A stretch of DNA of 64,000 nucleotides from Prevotella sp. UBA2739 (GTDB lineage Bacteria; Bacteroidota; Bacteroidia; Bacteroidales; Bacteroidaceae): positions 20,738 through 84,737 of the forward strand of contig DEJV01000052.1 in assembly GCA_002353525.1 (NCBI GenBank). Reading direction: 5' to 3'. A program made the translations under genes and the position numbers. Shown here piece by piece: positions 49,576-58,639 of this stretch (its first letter is position 1; every line of letters begins with the position of its first letter). Below the pieces are notes generated by a model. It was not told the origin of the DNA and ran no database searches. It worked only from the letters and a program-made list of their open reading frames with translations.

Positions 49576-50376
49576 ATGAATAAACTTTTATACACGTTAT
49601 TTATATTAGGAATCTTAACCTCCTGTGGCAATTCCTATTCGGTTCAGGGCTCGTCGAATGTCTCTACACTCGATGGCCGGATGCTTTATCTGAAGGTCCT
49701 CAAAGACAATGAACTGAAGAATGTGGACTCTTGCGAGGTCGTGCACGGAAAGTTCCAGTTTGGTGGAAATATCGATTCTACCAAGATGGCTACCATCTTC
49801 ATGGACGACGAGAGCATCATGCCCATCGTGCTGGAGAATGGCGAGATTGTGATTAAGCTGGACAATGCCCAGCAGTCGGTCAGCGGTACTCCTCTCAATG
49901 ACAAGCTGTTTGAGTTTATCGACAAGTACAATCAGCTGCAGAACGAGGTGAACGAGCTGGGTCACAAGCAGAGTCAGGCCATTATGGATGGCGAGGACGA
50001 GCAGATCACCAATGCCCGTTTGGCTCAGGAGGCACAGATGATTGCCATGCGCGAGGACAGTCTGGTGACGAACTTCATTACCGACAATTTCGACAACGTG
50101 CTGGGACCTGGCGTGTTCATGATGGTGACAGCCGGTCATCGCTATCCCGAGCTCACCCCGTGGATTGAGGCACTCATGAGCAAGGCCACCGACTATTTCA
50201 AAAACGACCCCTACGTGAAGGACTATTATCAGAAGGCACAAGAGAATCAGGCCATCATGAATGGCATGGCTACTCCCGATGTGGCTCCGGCTCAGACAGC
50301 TGCCCCCGCACCGTCGGTGAGTCTGCCTGTAGACTCTACGTTGAATGCAGCCCCACTGACTAAATCGCCCAAGTAA
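49576..50376 (+). CDS. DUF4369-domain lipoprotein
   Basis: 266 residues from MNKLLYTLFILGILTSCGNSY (lipobox Cys at 17). A start at 49561 would add MHKQK. The beta-rich DUF4369 domain (about 24-110, LDGRMLYLKVLKDNELKNVDSCEVVHGKFQFGG) precedes a helical region and a Pro/Ala-rich tail (APAQTAAPAPSVSLP). DUF4369 often precedes a thioredoxin-like domain, which is absent here. The dihydroorotase ATG directly follows its stop codon, so the two are coupled. Function unknown. Confidence 0.82.
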   Translation: MNKLLYTLFILGILTSCGNSYSVQGSSNVSTLDGRMLYLKVLKDNELKNVDSCEVVHGKFQFGGNIDSTKMATIFMDDESIMPIVLENGEIVIKLDNAQQSVSGTPLNDKLFEFIDKYNQLQNEVNELGHKQSQAIMDGEDEQITNARLAQEAQMIAMREDSLVTNFITDNFDNVLGPGVFMMVTAGHRYPELTPWIEALMSKATDYFKNDPYVKDYYQKAQENQAIMNGMATPDVAPAQTAAPAPSVSLPVDSTLNAAPLTKSPK

Positions 50377-51789
50377 ATGAGCATATTCATCCAAAATGCA
50401 ACAATAGTGAACGAGAGCCGGCAATTTGTCGGCTCTATTCTCATAGAGCAAGACCGTATCTCGGGATTTTTCGAGCACGGCGAAGTACCCCAGGGACAGT
50501 TCGACGAGGTGGTCGATGCCTCTGGGTGTTTTGTTTTTCCAGGTATCATCGACGACCATGTGCATTTCCGTGAGCCTGGGCTGACGGCTAAGGCCGACAT
50601 CGAGAGCGAGAGCCGTGCTGCCGCCTATGGCGGAGTGACCTCTTATTTCGACATGCCCAATACCAACCCTCAGACCACCACCCTTGAGGCTCTCGACGGG
50701 AAGTTCGCGCTGGCTGCAGCCAAGAGCCACGTCAACTATAGCTTTTTCTATGGTGCCACCAACCAGAATGCCGATACTTTCGGACTGCTGGATGTGCACC
50801 GCATTCCCGGCATCAAGCTTTTCATGGGTTCTTCAACGGGAAACATGCTGGTCGATCGGCGCGAGGCTCTTGAGCGTATCTTCCGCACCTCGCCATTACC
50901 TATTATGGCCCATTGCGAGGATACTGGCCTCATCAACCGCAATATGGCTCGTGTGCAAGCCGAGTTTGGCGACGATCCGGTCATCGGGTTCCATCCTGTC
51001 ATCCGTTCTGAGGAAGCATGCTACGAGTCTACGAAGTTGGCTGTCGACTTAGCCCGCCAATACGACGCGCGTCTGCATGTGGCCCATGTCACCACTGCCC
51101 GCGAGCTGGACTTGTTTGATGCCATAGAGGAAGAGAAAGCCCGTGGCAAGGAGATGGACATCGACCAGAAGAAAGAAGCGGTCAAGCCTATCATCCCCGT
51201 GGCTCCACGTCCGCTGCCAAAGATTACTGCCGAAGCGGTCATCGCCCATCTTTACTTCACCGACTGCGACTATGCCCGTCTGGGCACACGCATCAAGTGC
51301 AATCCCGCCATCAAGCGACCCACCGACCGTGAGGCTCTTCGCCGTGCGCTGATGGATGGCAGAATCACCACCGTGGGTACCGATCATGCGCCCCACCAGT
51401 TGTCCGACAAGGAGGGTGGTTGCGCCCGTGCAGCCTCGGGCATGCCCATGATTCAGTTCTCGTTGGTTGCCATGCTGGAGTTGGTCGACATGGGTGTGCT
51501 GACGCTTGAGCGTTTGGTGGAGCTGATGTGCCATCGTCCGGCACGTCTGTTCGAGGTACGTGAGCGAGGCTTCCTGCGCGAAGGCTGCAAGGCCGATATC
51601 GTTGTAGTGCGCCCCAATAGCCCCTGGACGGTAACCACCGACGTCATCCAGAGCAAATGCAAGTGGTCGCCCATGGAGGGACATACCTTCAACTGGCAAG
51701 TGGAGCACACCTTCTGCAATGGCCACCACCTATTTAATAAGGGAGTGTTCGATGCAGCGAGTCGTGGTGAGGCACTCACCTTCCGTTAA
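50377..51789 (+). CDS. pyrC: Dihydroorotase, class I
   Basis: 470 residues. It closes carbamoyl-aspartate to dihydroorotate in pyrimidine synthesis. Metal ligands are present: DDHVHFREPG (about 59-68), MAHCED (about 177-182), HVAHVTTARE (about 232-241), and VGTDHAPH (about 332-339). An insertion rich in Lys/Glu (EEEKARGKEMDIDQKKEAVKP, about 250-270) is longer than usual. Zero bases separate it from the lipoprotein gene. It is followed by an AATTG-type repeat ending in ATTACCGAACG. Confidence 0.92.
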   Translation: MSIFIQNATIVNESRQFVGSILIEQDRISGFFEHGEVPQGQFDEVVDASGCFVFPGIIDDHVHFREPGLTAKADIESESRAAAYGGVTSYFDMPNTNPQTTTLEALDGKFALAAAKSHVNYSFFYGATNQNADTFGLLDVHRIPGIKLFMGSSTGNMLVDRREALERIFRTSPLPIMAHCEDTGLINRNMARVQAEFGDDPVIGFHPVIRSEEACYESTKLAVDLARQYDARLHVAHVTTARELDLFDAIEEEKARGKEMDIDQKKEAVKPIIPVAPRPLPKITAEAVIAHLYFTDCDYARLGTRIKCNPAIKRPTDREALRRALMDGRITTVGTDHAPHQLSDKEGGCARAASGMPMIQFSLVAMLELVDMGVLTLERLVELMCHRPARLFEVRERGFLREGCKADIVVVRPNSPWTVTTDVIQSKCKWSPMEGHTFNWQVEHTFCNGHHLFNKGVFDAASRGEALTFR

Positions 51790-51811
51790 AGTCCATCCTC
51801 CATTCGATACG

Positions 51812-51855
51812 GCCTAATTATCAATTGTCAATTCTCAATTATCAATTACCGAACG
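51812..51855. repeat. AATTG-type repeat with ATTACCGAACG end, after pyrC
   Basis: TTATCAATTGTCAATTCTCAATTATCAATT followed by ACCGAACGTCCTC; the same tail occurs at about 55040-55055 and, inverted, at about 58165. Confidence 0.75.
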
Positions 51856-51860
51856 TCCTC

Positions 51861-53057
51861 ATGATAGCAAGAATCATCCTACTTCTCATCCTCACCATCG
51901 TATTGTCCGATTTGTATGTCGACATGCATTACCTCCGCCACCGCATCAAGTATACGTGGTGGAAACGGTTGTTGTGGTGGACTCCAGGATTGTTGATGCT
52001 GGTGTTTTCTGTTGCCATGTCGTTCACGAGGAACTTTGCCCCCGACGATATCTCGCTGCTCTATTGGTATCTGTTCCTTTTGGGACTTCTTGTTATTCCC
52101 AAGGCGCTCTATGCCGTCTGCTCTTTTCTGGGATGGCGCATCTGCCGTTGGCGCAAGAAACGCATCAACTGGGGCAATCTCATCGGTCTCGTGCTGGCTT
52201 TCTATTCGTTGTTTGTGCTGATTTATGGCAGCACGGTAGGCTTCAGCCGGCTGGAGGTGAAACATCTTCACTACACCTTCGACGATCTGCCAGCCGCTTT
52301 TGATGGCTATAAGATTGTGCAGTTCTCCGATATTCATGTAGGCTCTTACACGGTTTCGCGCCGTGCCATCTTCGACCGTGCCATCGACAGCATCAATGCG
52401 CAGCATGCCGATGCCATCGTCTTTACGGGCGATCTGCAGAACATCCGTCCGCATGAGCTCTATCCGGTGATGGGCCGGCTGAGTCAGCTGAAAGCCAAGG
52501 ATGGCGTGTTCTCGGTTCTTGGCAATCACGATTATTCTTTTTACACCCGCAAAGACGATCCAGCCGTACGTGCAGCCAGCGAGCGCGAGGTGGTGAGCCG
52601 TGAGCGCCAGATGGGTTGGGATTTGTTGCTCAACGAGCACCGTAGCATCCGTCGTGGCAACGATCAGATTGTCATTGCAGGAATGGAGAATCTGGGAGAG
52701 TCGCGTCCCAACATATCGCCCGACTATCCCATGCGGGGTGATGTGAAGAAGACGCTCCAAGGTGTCGACCCACAGTCGTTTGTGGTGATGCTGCAGCATG
52801 AGCCCTGGCCGTGGCGCCATGTCATTCTGCCCGAGCGTAAAGTACAGCTCACGCTGAGCGGACATACCCATGGTGGACAGATCACGTTCTTCGGACTCTC
52901 GCCCATGGGCATGTTAAAAGGTGAGTGGAGTGGGGAATACCGCGAGGGTAACAGCATCCTTTATGTGTCGAAAGGTTTGGGTGGTGTCATCCCCTTGCGC
53001 TTCGGAGCCACTGGCGAAATCGTCGTCATTACCCTCTCTTCAAAGAAAAAGAAGTAG
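51861..53057 (+). CDS. Membrane-anchored metallophosphoesterase (YaeI-like)
   Basis: 398 residues from MIARIILLLILTIVLSDLYVD. Four to five membrane helices in the first about 140 residues precede a calcineurin-like phosphoesterase domain with all motifs: VQFSDIHVGSY (about 155), FTGDLQN (about 190), VLGNHDYSFY (about 222) and LSGHTHGGQ (about 330). The substrate may be a lipid headgroup, as in similar membrane phosphoesterases. The 12-residue extension upstream lies within the AATTG repeat and is rejected. Confidence 0.9.
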   Translation: MIARIILLLILTIVLSDLYVDMHYLRHRIKYTWWKRLLWWTPGLLMLVFSVAMSFTRNFAPDDISLLYWYLFLLGLLVIPKALYAVCSFLGWRICRWRKKRINWGNLIGLVLAFYSLFVLIYGSTVGFSRLEVKHLHYTFDDLPAAFDGYKIVQFSDIHVGSYTVSRRAIFDRAIDSINAQHADAIVFTGDLQNIRPHELYPVMGRLSQLKAKDGVFSVLGNHDYSFYTRKDDPAVRAASEREVVSRERQMGWDLLLNEHRSIRRGNDQIVIAGMENLGESRPNISPDYPMRGDVKKTLQGVDPQSFVVMLQHEPWPWRHVILPERKVQLTLSGHTHGGQITFFGLSPMGMLKGEWSGEYREGNSILYVSKGLGGVIPLRFGATGEIVVITLSSKKKK

Positions 53058-53105
53058 TAAGCAAACATTGTTCATGTCTGCAACTCCTGAACTCCTGCAT
53101 ACGTA

Positions 53106-53245
53106 GAGAGTTGAGCTAAAAAGTATGATGCATTAAAAACTATTATGCATTATGAATTATGAATTATGCATTATGAATTATGCATTGAAAAGTATGATGC
53201 ATTAAAAATTATTATGCATTATGCATTATGAATTATGCATTAAAA
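53106..53245. repeat. ATTATGCATT/ATTATGAATT repeat block
   Basis: About 140 bases of tandem ATTATGCATT and ATTATGAATT units with interspersed AAAAGTATGATGC, between convergent genes. The last units supply the stop and final codons (FLLMHNS) of the MetH-activation-like gene. Confidence 0.8.
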
Positions 53246-54038
53246 GGAATCGTCGCATGAGCACCACCGGAACACCCCTGCGTCGGGCATAGTCGCAGAG
53301 CTGGTCTTCGCCAATCTTTCCAATGTCAAAATAGCGGGCTTGTGGATGCGCCATCATCAGTCCCGACACCGACGCATGAGGTTTCATCATGCCACTCTCG
53401 GTCAGTCGGATGCCGATATCTTTCATGCCTATCAGTTGGTCTATCACAAAGTTGATGCTCGTGTCGGGCAAAGACGGATAGCCCACGGCAGGACGAATGC
53501 CTTGAAACTTCTCCATGTGCAGTTCTTCTATGGATAGATGCTCGTCTGGTGCATAGCCCCAGTAGTGGCGTCTCACCTCCTCGTGCATCCGTTCGGCTGC
53601 AGCCTCTGCCAGTCGGTCGGCCAATGTCTGTACAAGCATCCGTCGGAACGGGTCATCAGCGTACATCGTTTCCGAGCGGTGGTCGGTACTGGTGGCAAAT
53701 AGTCCGATGCGGTCGGCTTTCCCCTTTGATGCAGGCCGCAGAAAGTCGGCCAGACAAAGATTGGGCTGTCCTTCTTTTGTGGGTTTCTGTTGTCGCAACA
53801 TGGGTATTCGGGTGTCGCCCACGATGATGTCGTCGCCATCGCTGTTGGCATCAAAGAGGGCGAATAAGGCATACACCGGACATACACTATCCATCTTTTC
53901 AAGCATCTCGCAGGCTTCCTTTCGCAATTTCTCCTGCTCTGCCAGAGGCTTTCCGCTTAGTCCCCATGCATGAAAGAAATAGAGCCAGTTGATGTATGGC
54001 TCTATTTCGTGAATGCTGTATGTCAGTATCTTTCTCAT
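53226..54038 (-). CDS. Stand-alone vitamin-B12-dependent methionine synthase activation domain
   Basis: 270 residues from MRKILTYSIHEIEPYINWLYFFHAWGL. The fold of the MetH C-terminal activation domain is seen in GIRPAVGYPSLPD (about 188-200) and RLTESGMMKPHASVSGLMMAHPQARYFDIGKIGEDQLCDYARRRG (about 221-265), which bind SAM and reductase in MetH. In most bacteria it is fused to MetH; here it is separate, implying a split enzyme with the catalytic part elsewhere. The C-terminus ends inside the ATTATGCATT repeat. Confidence 0.88.
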   Translation of the reverse strand: MRKILTYSIHEIEPYINWLYFFHAWGLSGKPLAEQEKLRKEACEMLEKMDSVCPVYALFALFDANSDGDDIIVGDTRIPMLRQQKPTKEGQPNLCLADFLRPASKGKADRIGLFATSTDHRSETMYADDPFRRMLVQTLADRLAEAAAERMHEEVRRHYWGYAPDEHLSIEELHMEKFQGIRPAVGYPSLPDTSINFVIDQLIGMKDIGIRLTESGMMKPHASVSGLMMAHPQARYFDIGKIGEDQLCDYARRRGVPVVLMRRFLLMHNS

Positions 54039-54049
54039 TTCTATTCTCT

Positions 54050-54097
54050 CATCACTCACTTCTCACCTCTCACCTCTCACCTCTTACTTCTCACCTA
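54050..54097. repeat. TCTCACC tandem repeat
   Basis: Five degenerate copies of TCTCACC(T/C) between the MetH-activation and plsC genes. Confidence 0.7.
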
Positions 54098-54856
54098 TTG
54101 ATCGGGATTCTCCACAAATCCCTGATACTCGGGCACGAGGTCGTTCATGATGACGCGGTAGCTCTCGTCCATGCGCTCCTTCACGTCCTCAGCCCCTTGT
54201 GCTTTCGGGTAGATAGGTGCATGAATGGTCAGCGTCATGGGATGCCAGCACACCCATTTCCAGTCGCGCATGCGCGGCATGATGTTAAACGAGCCGTTGA
54301 TGGTCAGCGGCACTACAGGCAACTGCAGCTCATCGGCCAGCATGAAGGCGCCACGTCGGAACGTGCCCATGTGGCCAGTGAATGTGCGTGCACCTTCGGG
54401 GAATACCACCAGCGAGATGCCGTCGCGCAGGATGGCGCGTGCCTTGTCGTAGGTCTCTTTCACCTTGCGTGGTCCGCTCTTGTCTACAAATATCTGGTGG
54501 CTCTTCTCGCAGGCGAATCCCACAAAGGGAATTTTGCGCAGCGAGCGCTTCATCATCCATTTGAAGTTACGGCACAGATAACCGTAAATCAGAAAGATGT
54601 CGAAGGCACCTTGGTGATTGCTCACAAAGACATACGACTCGCCTTCGTTCAGGTGCTCGCGTCCGCTTACCTTCACGGGAATCAGGAACACCCGCAAAAT
54701 GAATCGCGCCCACCACTTGCCAGGGTAATAGCCCCAGTAGTGGCCGTCGCCGATGGCACATCCAATGGCCACCGTGGCGCTAGTAATAATGGTGGCAATG
54801 ATGGTCAGCGGCACTGCCACACACAACTGATATATGCGATAGAGATACTTCATCAA
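54095..54856 (-). CDS. 1-acyl-glycerol-3-phosphate acyltransferase (PlsC family)
   Basis: 253 residues. An N-terminal membrane helix (about 9-33) precedes the acyltransferase domain with NHQGAFD (catalytic His and Asp, about 79-85), FVDKSGPRK and FPEGART (about 151-157). It makes phosphatidic acid by acylating lysophosphatidic acid. The stop lies at the edge of a TCTCACC repeat. It is the downstream neighbour of the GT2 gene, separated by repeat copy E. Confidence 0.92.
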   Translation of the reverse strand: MMKYLYRIYQLCVAVPLTIIATIITSATVAIGCAIGDGHYWGYYPGKWWARFILRVFLIPVKVSGREHLNEGESYVFVSNHQGAFDIFLIYGYLCRNFKWMMKRSLRKIPFVGFACEKSHQIFVDKSGPRKVKETYDKARAILRDGISLVVFPEGARTFTGHMGTFRRGAFMLADELQLPVVPLTINGSFNIMPRMRDWKWVCWHPMTLTIHAPIYPKAQGAEDVKERMDESYRVIMNDLVPEYQGFVENPDQ

Positions 54857-54860
54857 TTAT

Positions 54861-55030
54861 TTAAGCTTCGGATGTTATACATCTTTGATATTCGAAGGTA
54901 CGTGGGTACGTGGGTGCGAGGGTGCGAGATTAGTCTCGCTCGCTGAAATCTTTAGGAACTGCAGATGGCGAAGACAAGTGTATTCTCGTACCTTCGTACC
55001 CTCGCACCCTCGTACCTTCGAAACTTCAAT
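54861..55030. repeat. Dispersed 8-bp-arm element, copy E
   Basis: In opposite orientation to copy C. Left end: TTCGGATGTTATACATC, GATATTCGAAGG, octamers TACGTGGG, TACGTGGG, TGCGAGGG, TGCGAGA. The core shares nearly all positions with copy C inverted, including GCGAAGACAAGTGTATTCTC. Right arm: CCTTCGTA, CCCTCGCA, CCCTCGTA, CCTTCGAA, then ACTTCAA. Confidence 0.9.
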
Positions 55031-55053
55031 CAATTGTCAATTACCGAACGTTC

Positions 55054-55803
55054 TCAATTTTCAATCTTCGGATACTTGCGTGTCCATCCGTCCCAGCGCA
55101 GGCGCATCACGCCGAAGAATGCCTCGCCGAAGATGCCGCCACTCATCTTGCTCACGCCCTCGCGCCGGTTAATGAAGATAACGGGCACCTCTTTTATCTT
55201 AAAGCCAATCTTATAAGCCGTGAACTTCATCTCAATCTGGAATCCATAGCCCTTGAAGCGGATCTTGTCCAGCTCAATGGTTTTCAGCACACGCCGTTTG
55301 TAGCACTTAAAGCCCGCCGTGGTGTCGTGCACCTTGAAACCAGTCACCAACCGTACATACTTCGACGCGAAATAGCTCATCAGCACACGGCCGATGGGCC
55401 AGTTCACCACGTTCACGCCACTCACATAGCGCGAGCCGATGGCCAGGTCGTAACCCTCGTCGGCACAGGCGCTGTAGAGCCGTGGCAGGTCGTTGGGGTC
55501 GTGGCTGAAGTCGGCGTCCATCTCGAAGATGTAGCCATAGTCGCGCTCCAGCGCCCATTTAAATCCTGCTATATAGGCCGTGCCCAGTCCTTGTTTCCCG
55601 CTTCGCTCGATGATAAACAGCCGGTCGGCAAACTCGGTGTCCATCAGCCGGTGCACAATCTGCGCCGTGCCGTCGGGCGATCCGTCGTCAATCACGAGTA
55701 TGTGGAAACTCTTCTCGAGGGCGAACACCGCACGAATAATCTTCTCGATGTTCTCTTTCTCGTTGTAGGTAGGAATGATTACAATGCTGTCGCTTGTGCT
55801 CAT
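55054..55803 (-). CDS. GT2 polyprenol monophosphomannose synthase-like glycosyltransferase
   Basis: 249 residues. The GT-A domain has IIPTYNEKENI at the start, VIDDGSPDGTA, EMDADFSHDP (DXD-like, about 94-103) and GSRYVSG, as in DPM1-type enzymes that transfer a sugar to a polyprenyl phosphate. No C-terminal membrane segment is present. Promoter TATTTTTG lies at 55833-55840. The last codons (KYPKIEN) overlap the AATTG-repeat region. Confidence 0.88.
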   Translation of the reverse strand: MSTSDSIVIIPTYNEKENIEKIIRAVFALEKSFHILVIDDGSPDGTAQIVHRLMDTEFADRLFIIERSGKQGLGTAYIAGFKWALERDYGYIFEMDADFSHDPNDLPRLYSACADEGYDLAIGSRYVSGVNVVNWPIGRVLMSYFASKYVRLVTGFKVHDTTAGFKCYKRRVLKTIELDKIRFKGYGFQIEMKFTAYKIGFKIKEVPVIFINRREGVSKMSGGIFGEAFFGVMRLRWDGWTRKYPKIEN

Positions 55804-55832
55804 AGTTATTGGGAATGTTTTCGTTGATGATG

Positions 55833-55840
55833 CAAAAATA
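55833..55840 (-). promoter_or_regulatory. GT2 gene -7 box TATTTTTG
   Basis: Minus-strand TATTTTTGC, about 29 bases before the ATG at 55803. Confidence 0.6.
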
Positions 55841-55903
55841 CAAAAAAAAGAGGACTCTGCAAATGTTTCGCCGTTTTTTCTAGGTATTTCAGTTTATTTA
55901 TAC

Positions 55904-55911
55904 TACCTTTG
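55904..55911 (+). promoter_or_regulatory. Pif1-like gene -7 box TACCTTTG
   Basis: TACCTTTGTC gives a leader of about 30 bases before the ATG at 55947. Confidence 0.6.
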
Positions 55912-55946
55912 TCATCCCATCATTTATTCTTGAAGACCGAAAAACA

Positions 55947-58160
55947 ATGACAACAACCGAATATCATCAACAGCCTATCCATAGCAATCAGACTGTGAAA
56001 AACGACGAACTTCGCACCGCCTGGGACTTTGTCGAGAATACCGGACGCAGCATTTTCCTCACGGGAAAGGCCGGTACGGGCAAGACCACCTTCCTGAAGA
56101 CCGTGGTCGAACGCTCGCGCAAACGACTCATCGTGGTGGCACCCACGGGCGTGGCCGCCATCAATGCCGGTGGCGTGACCATCCACTCGTTCTTCCAGCT
56201 GCCTTTCTCGCCCTATGTGCCCGACGCCACCATCAAGAGCAAGTTCGACTTCGGCCGCGAGAAACGGCGTATCATCGCATCGCTCGACCTGCTCATCATC
56301 GACGAGGTGTCGATGGTACGTAGCGACCTGCTTGATGCCATCGACTCGGTGCTGCGACGCTTTCGCGATCATGGCAAGCCCTTCGGTGGCGTACAGTTAC
56401 TTATGATTGGCGACCTGCAGCAACTGGCACCCGTGGTAACGGCCGACGATGAGACCATGCTTCGTCCTTACTACACCACTCCCTTTTTCTTCGGCTCGAA
56501 GGCTTTGGCACAGATTGACTATGTGACCATCGAACTGAGTCATGTCTACCGCCAGCAAGACAATACCTTCATCTCGCTGCTCAACGCCATTCGCGAGGGC
56601 CATCCCTCGCAGGCACAGATCGACAGCCTGAACCAGCGCTACCAGCCAGCCTTCATCCCACGGCCCGAAGATGGATACATTCGGCTCACCACCCACAACA
56701 ACCGTGCCGAGCACTACAACGAGTACGAGCTGCAAAAACTGTCTTCTCAGGCCTTCCACTATCAGGCACAAGTGGATGGCACCTTCCCTGAACTGTCGTA
56801 CCCCACCAACGAGACGCTCGAACTGAAAGAGGGCGCACAGGTGATGTTCGTCAAGAACGACCCCACGGGCGACCAGCGCTACTATAATGGCCGCATCGGG
56901 CGCGTGGTGCGCCTCACTGCCACCAGCGTCAGCGTGCTCTGTCAGGGCGATGCGTCGCCCATCGAGGTAGAGCCGCTGGAGTGGGAGAACAACCAATATC
57001 AGCTCAACGAGCAGACACGCGAGATAGAGACCCACCGCATTGGCACCTTCCGCCAGTATCCCTTGCGCCTGGCATGGGCCATCACCATTCATAAGAGTCA
57101 GGGACTCACCTTCGAACGGGCTGTCATCGATGCCTCCCAGTCGTTTGCTGCCGGACAGGTGTATGTGGCACTCAGCCGCTGCCGCTCGCTCGAGGGACTC
57201 GTCTTGTCGTCGCCCATCACCCAGAAAGCCATCATCGGCGATGCGGATGTCGATGCCTACATCGTCAGGCAAAACGAAGATGCCCAGCGAAGCATCGGCA
57301 TGCTGCCCCTGCTGAAACAGGAGTACCATCGCCAGCTGCTGCTCGAGCTGTTCGACTTCCACGACCTGCTGTTCAGTCAGGAAGCCATGGTGCGCCTCTT
57401 TGCCGAATACTTCTATCGCAGTCATGCCCAGCTGCTCACCCTGCACAAGCAGACGCTCGACAGTCTCAGACAGCGTGTAGACGACGTGGCACAGAAGTGG
57501 CGTGCGCTTATCGCCCTACAGCCTATCGACGTGCTGCATGGCGACGAGTTCCTACAACGGGTGAAGAAGAGCGCCGACTATTTTGCCACCACCATCGAAG
57601 AGCTGCTCATGAAGCCGTTGCAGCTCACCAAGGTAGTGACCACCAACAACAAGGCGGCAGCCAAGCGTCTCGACCAGGTGTTTGCCGACCTGCTGAAAGC
57701 CTCTCGTTCGCGCCACTATCTGTTGCAGAAGATTGCCGACGAGGGATTCTCTACTACCAGTTATCTGCGCTTCAAGCAATACGCCATGCTCGATGCCCTC
57801 GATGAGGACCAGCCCGCTAAGAAGCGGACGCGCAAGACGCGTGAGCCTAAAGCCAAGAAAGAGCCGAAAGAGAAGACATGGGTCATCTCCTACCGTCTGT
57901 TCCTTCAGGGAAAGTCGGTGGCCGACATTGCCCATGAGCGCAACCTCACCGTCGGCACCATCACCCAGCACCTGGCCCGTTATGTGGCCTCAGGCGATAT
58001 TGCCCTCGACCGTCTGTTGCCCCGTGAGAAGCAGCGCGCCATTGCCCTGGCCGTTGCCAAGTGTGCGCCTAACACCAACTCCACGGCCATCAAGCAGCTC
58101 TGTCCCCTCGATGTCACCTACGACGACATCCGTCTCTACCTGACGGTAAAGCTTAGCTAA
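55947..58160 (+). CDS. Pif1-family SF1B helicase with C-terminal HTH
   Basis: 737 residues. Walker A LTGKAGTGKTTFL (about 37-49), Walker B LLIIDEVSMVRSD (about 115-127), GDLQQLAPV, and late helicase motifs AITIHKSQGLTFERAVID and VYVALSRCRSLEGL (about 370-415). A helical region follows; the last about 90 residues carry a Lys-rich linker (KKRTRKTREPKAKKEPKEK) and a helix-turn-helix of the RQC/HTH_40 type (SVADIAHERNLTVGTITQHLARYV). It should unwind DNA or RNA-DNA structures such as G-quadruplexes, moving 5' to 3' (family knowledge). It is monocistronic. Confidence 0.9.
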   Translation: MTTTEYHQQPIHSNQTVKNDELRTAWDFVENTGRSIFLTGKAGTGKTTFLKTVVERSRKRLIVVAPTGVAAINAGGVTIHSFFQLPFSPYVPDATIKSKFDFGREKRRIIASLDLLIIDEVSMVRSDLLDAIDSVLRRFRDHGKPFGGVQLLMIGDLQQLAPVVTADDETMLRPYYTTPFFFGSKALAQIDYVTIELSHVYRQQDNTFISLLNAIREGHPSQAQIDSLNQRYQPAFIPRPEDGYIRLTTHNNRAEHYNEYELQKLSSQAFHYQAQVDGTFPELSYPTNETLELKEGAQVMFVKNDPTGDQRYYNGRIGRVVRLTATSVSVLCQGDASPIEVEPLEWENNQYQLNEQTREIETHRIGTFRQYPLRLAWAITIHKSQGLTFERAVIDASQSFAAGQVYVALSRCRSLEGLVLSSPITQKAIIGDADVDAYIVRQNEDAQRSIGMLPLLKQEYHRQLLLELFDFHDLLFSQEAMVRLFAEYFYRSHAQLLTLHKQTLDSLRQRVDDVAQKWRALIALQPIDVLHGDEFLQRVKKSADYFATTIEELLMKPLQLTKVVTTNNKAAAKRLDQVFADLLKASRSRHYLLQKIADEGFSTTSYLRFKQYAMLDALDEDQPAKKRTRKTREPKAKKEPKEKTWVISYRLFLQGKSVADIAHERNLTVGTITQHLARYVASGDIALDRLLPREKQRAIALAVAKCAPNTNSTAIKQLCPLDVTYDDIRLYLTVKLS

Positions 58161-58164
58161 TTGA

Positions 58165-58208
58165 GGATGTTCGGTAATTGATAATTGACAATTGATAATT
58201 GAGAATTG
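58165..58208. repeat. AATTG-type repeat after the helicase gene
   Basis: GATGTTCGGTAATTGATAATT, GACAATTGATAATT and GAGAATTG units, the inverse of the blocks after pyrC and before the GT2 stop. Confidence 0.75.
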
Positions 58209-58240
58209 TGGGGGATGCTTATTCTCGGATTTCTAAAAGG

Positions 58241-58340
58241 CTGTTTTAAAATCGTAGAAGGCATATTTACGAGTTGTAAATGACATATTTACACATCGTA
58301 AAAGACATGTTTACGAGTCGTAAATGACATCTTTACGAGT
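58241..58340. repeat. 22-bp tandem repeats, CATATTTACG type, second array
   Basis: Units start at about 58240, 58262, 58284, 58306 and 58328, each with CATATTTAC, CATGTTTAC or CATCTTTAC then a TAAAWGA end. It is the same family as 13865-13952. Confidence 0.85.
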
Positions 58341-58543
58341 CACATCTTTACACACCTGAAAATTACAACAAACCTAACTACCACTTGCAACGTACCAAAC
58401 TGCTACTTGTAACGTACCTAACTGCCAGTTAGGTTGGTTGTAAAAATGGAATGGCCATTTCCTCACAAAAGCATCCAAAATGAATATGAAATTCCATATT
58501 CACTTCCATTTTCCTTCGTGTGGGAAGTAAATAGCTTCCTCCG

Positions 58544-58632
58544 TCTCACATGTGTAACGGAAAACTGCACATTTTAATAAAATATTTCTGCGAAAACCTG
58601 TGCTAATGCCAATAAAAACTTGTATCTTTGCA
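58544..58632. repeat. 89-bp direct repeat, copy 1 (riboswitch promoter)
   Basis: By eye about 81 of 89 positions match 62676-62764. Both copies contain CATGTGTAACGG, AAAACTGCACA, TATTTCTGCGAAAACC and TGTGCTAA, and end in TATCTTTGCA. GCACA and TGTGC inside it form an inverted repeat. Confidence 0.9.
58623..58630 (+). promoter_or_regulatory. Cobalamin-riboswitch -7 box TATCTTTG
   Basis: TATCTTTGC predicts a start near 58637, immediately before the riboswitch. Confidence 0.7.
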
Positions 58633-58639
58633 CGCGGTA

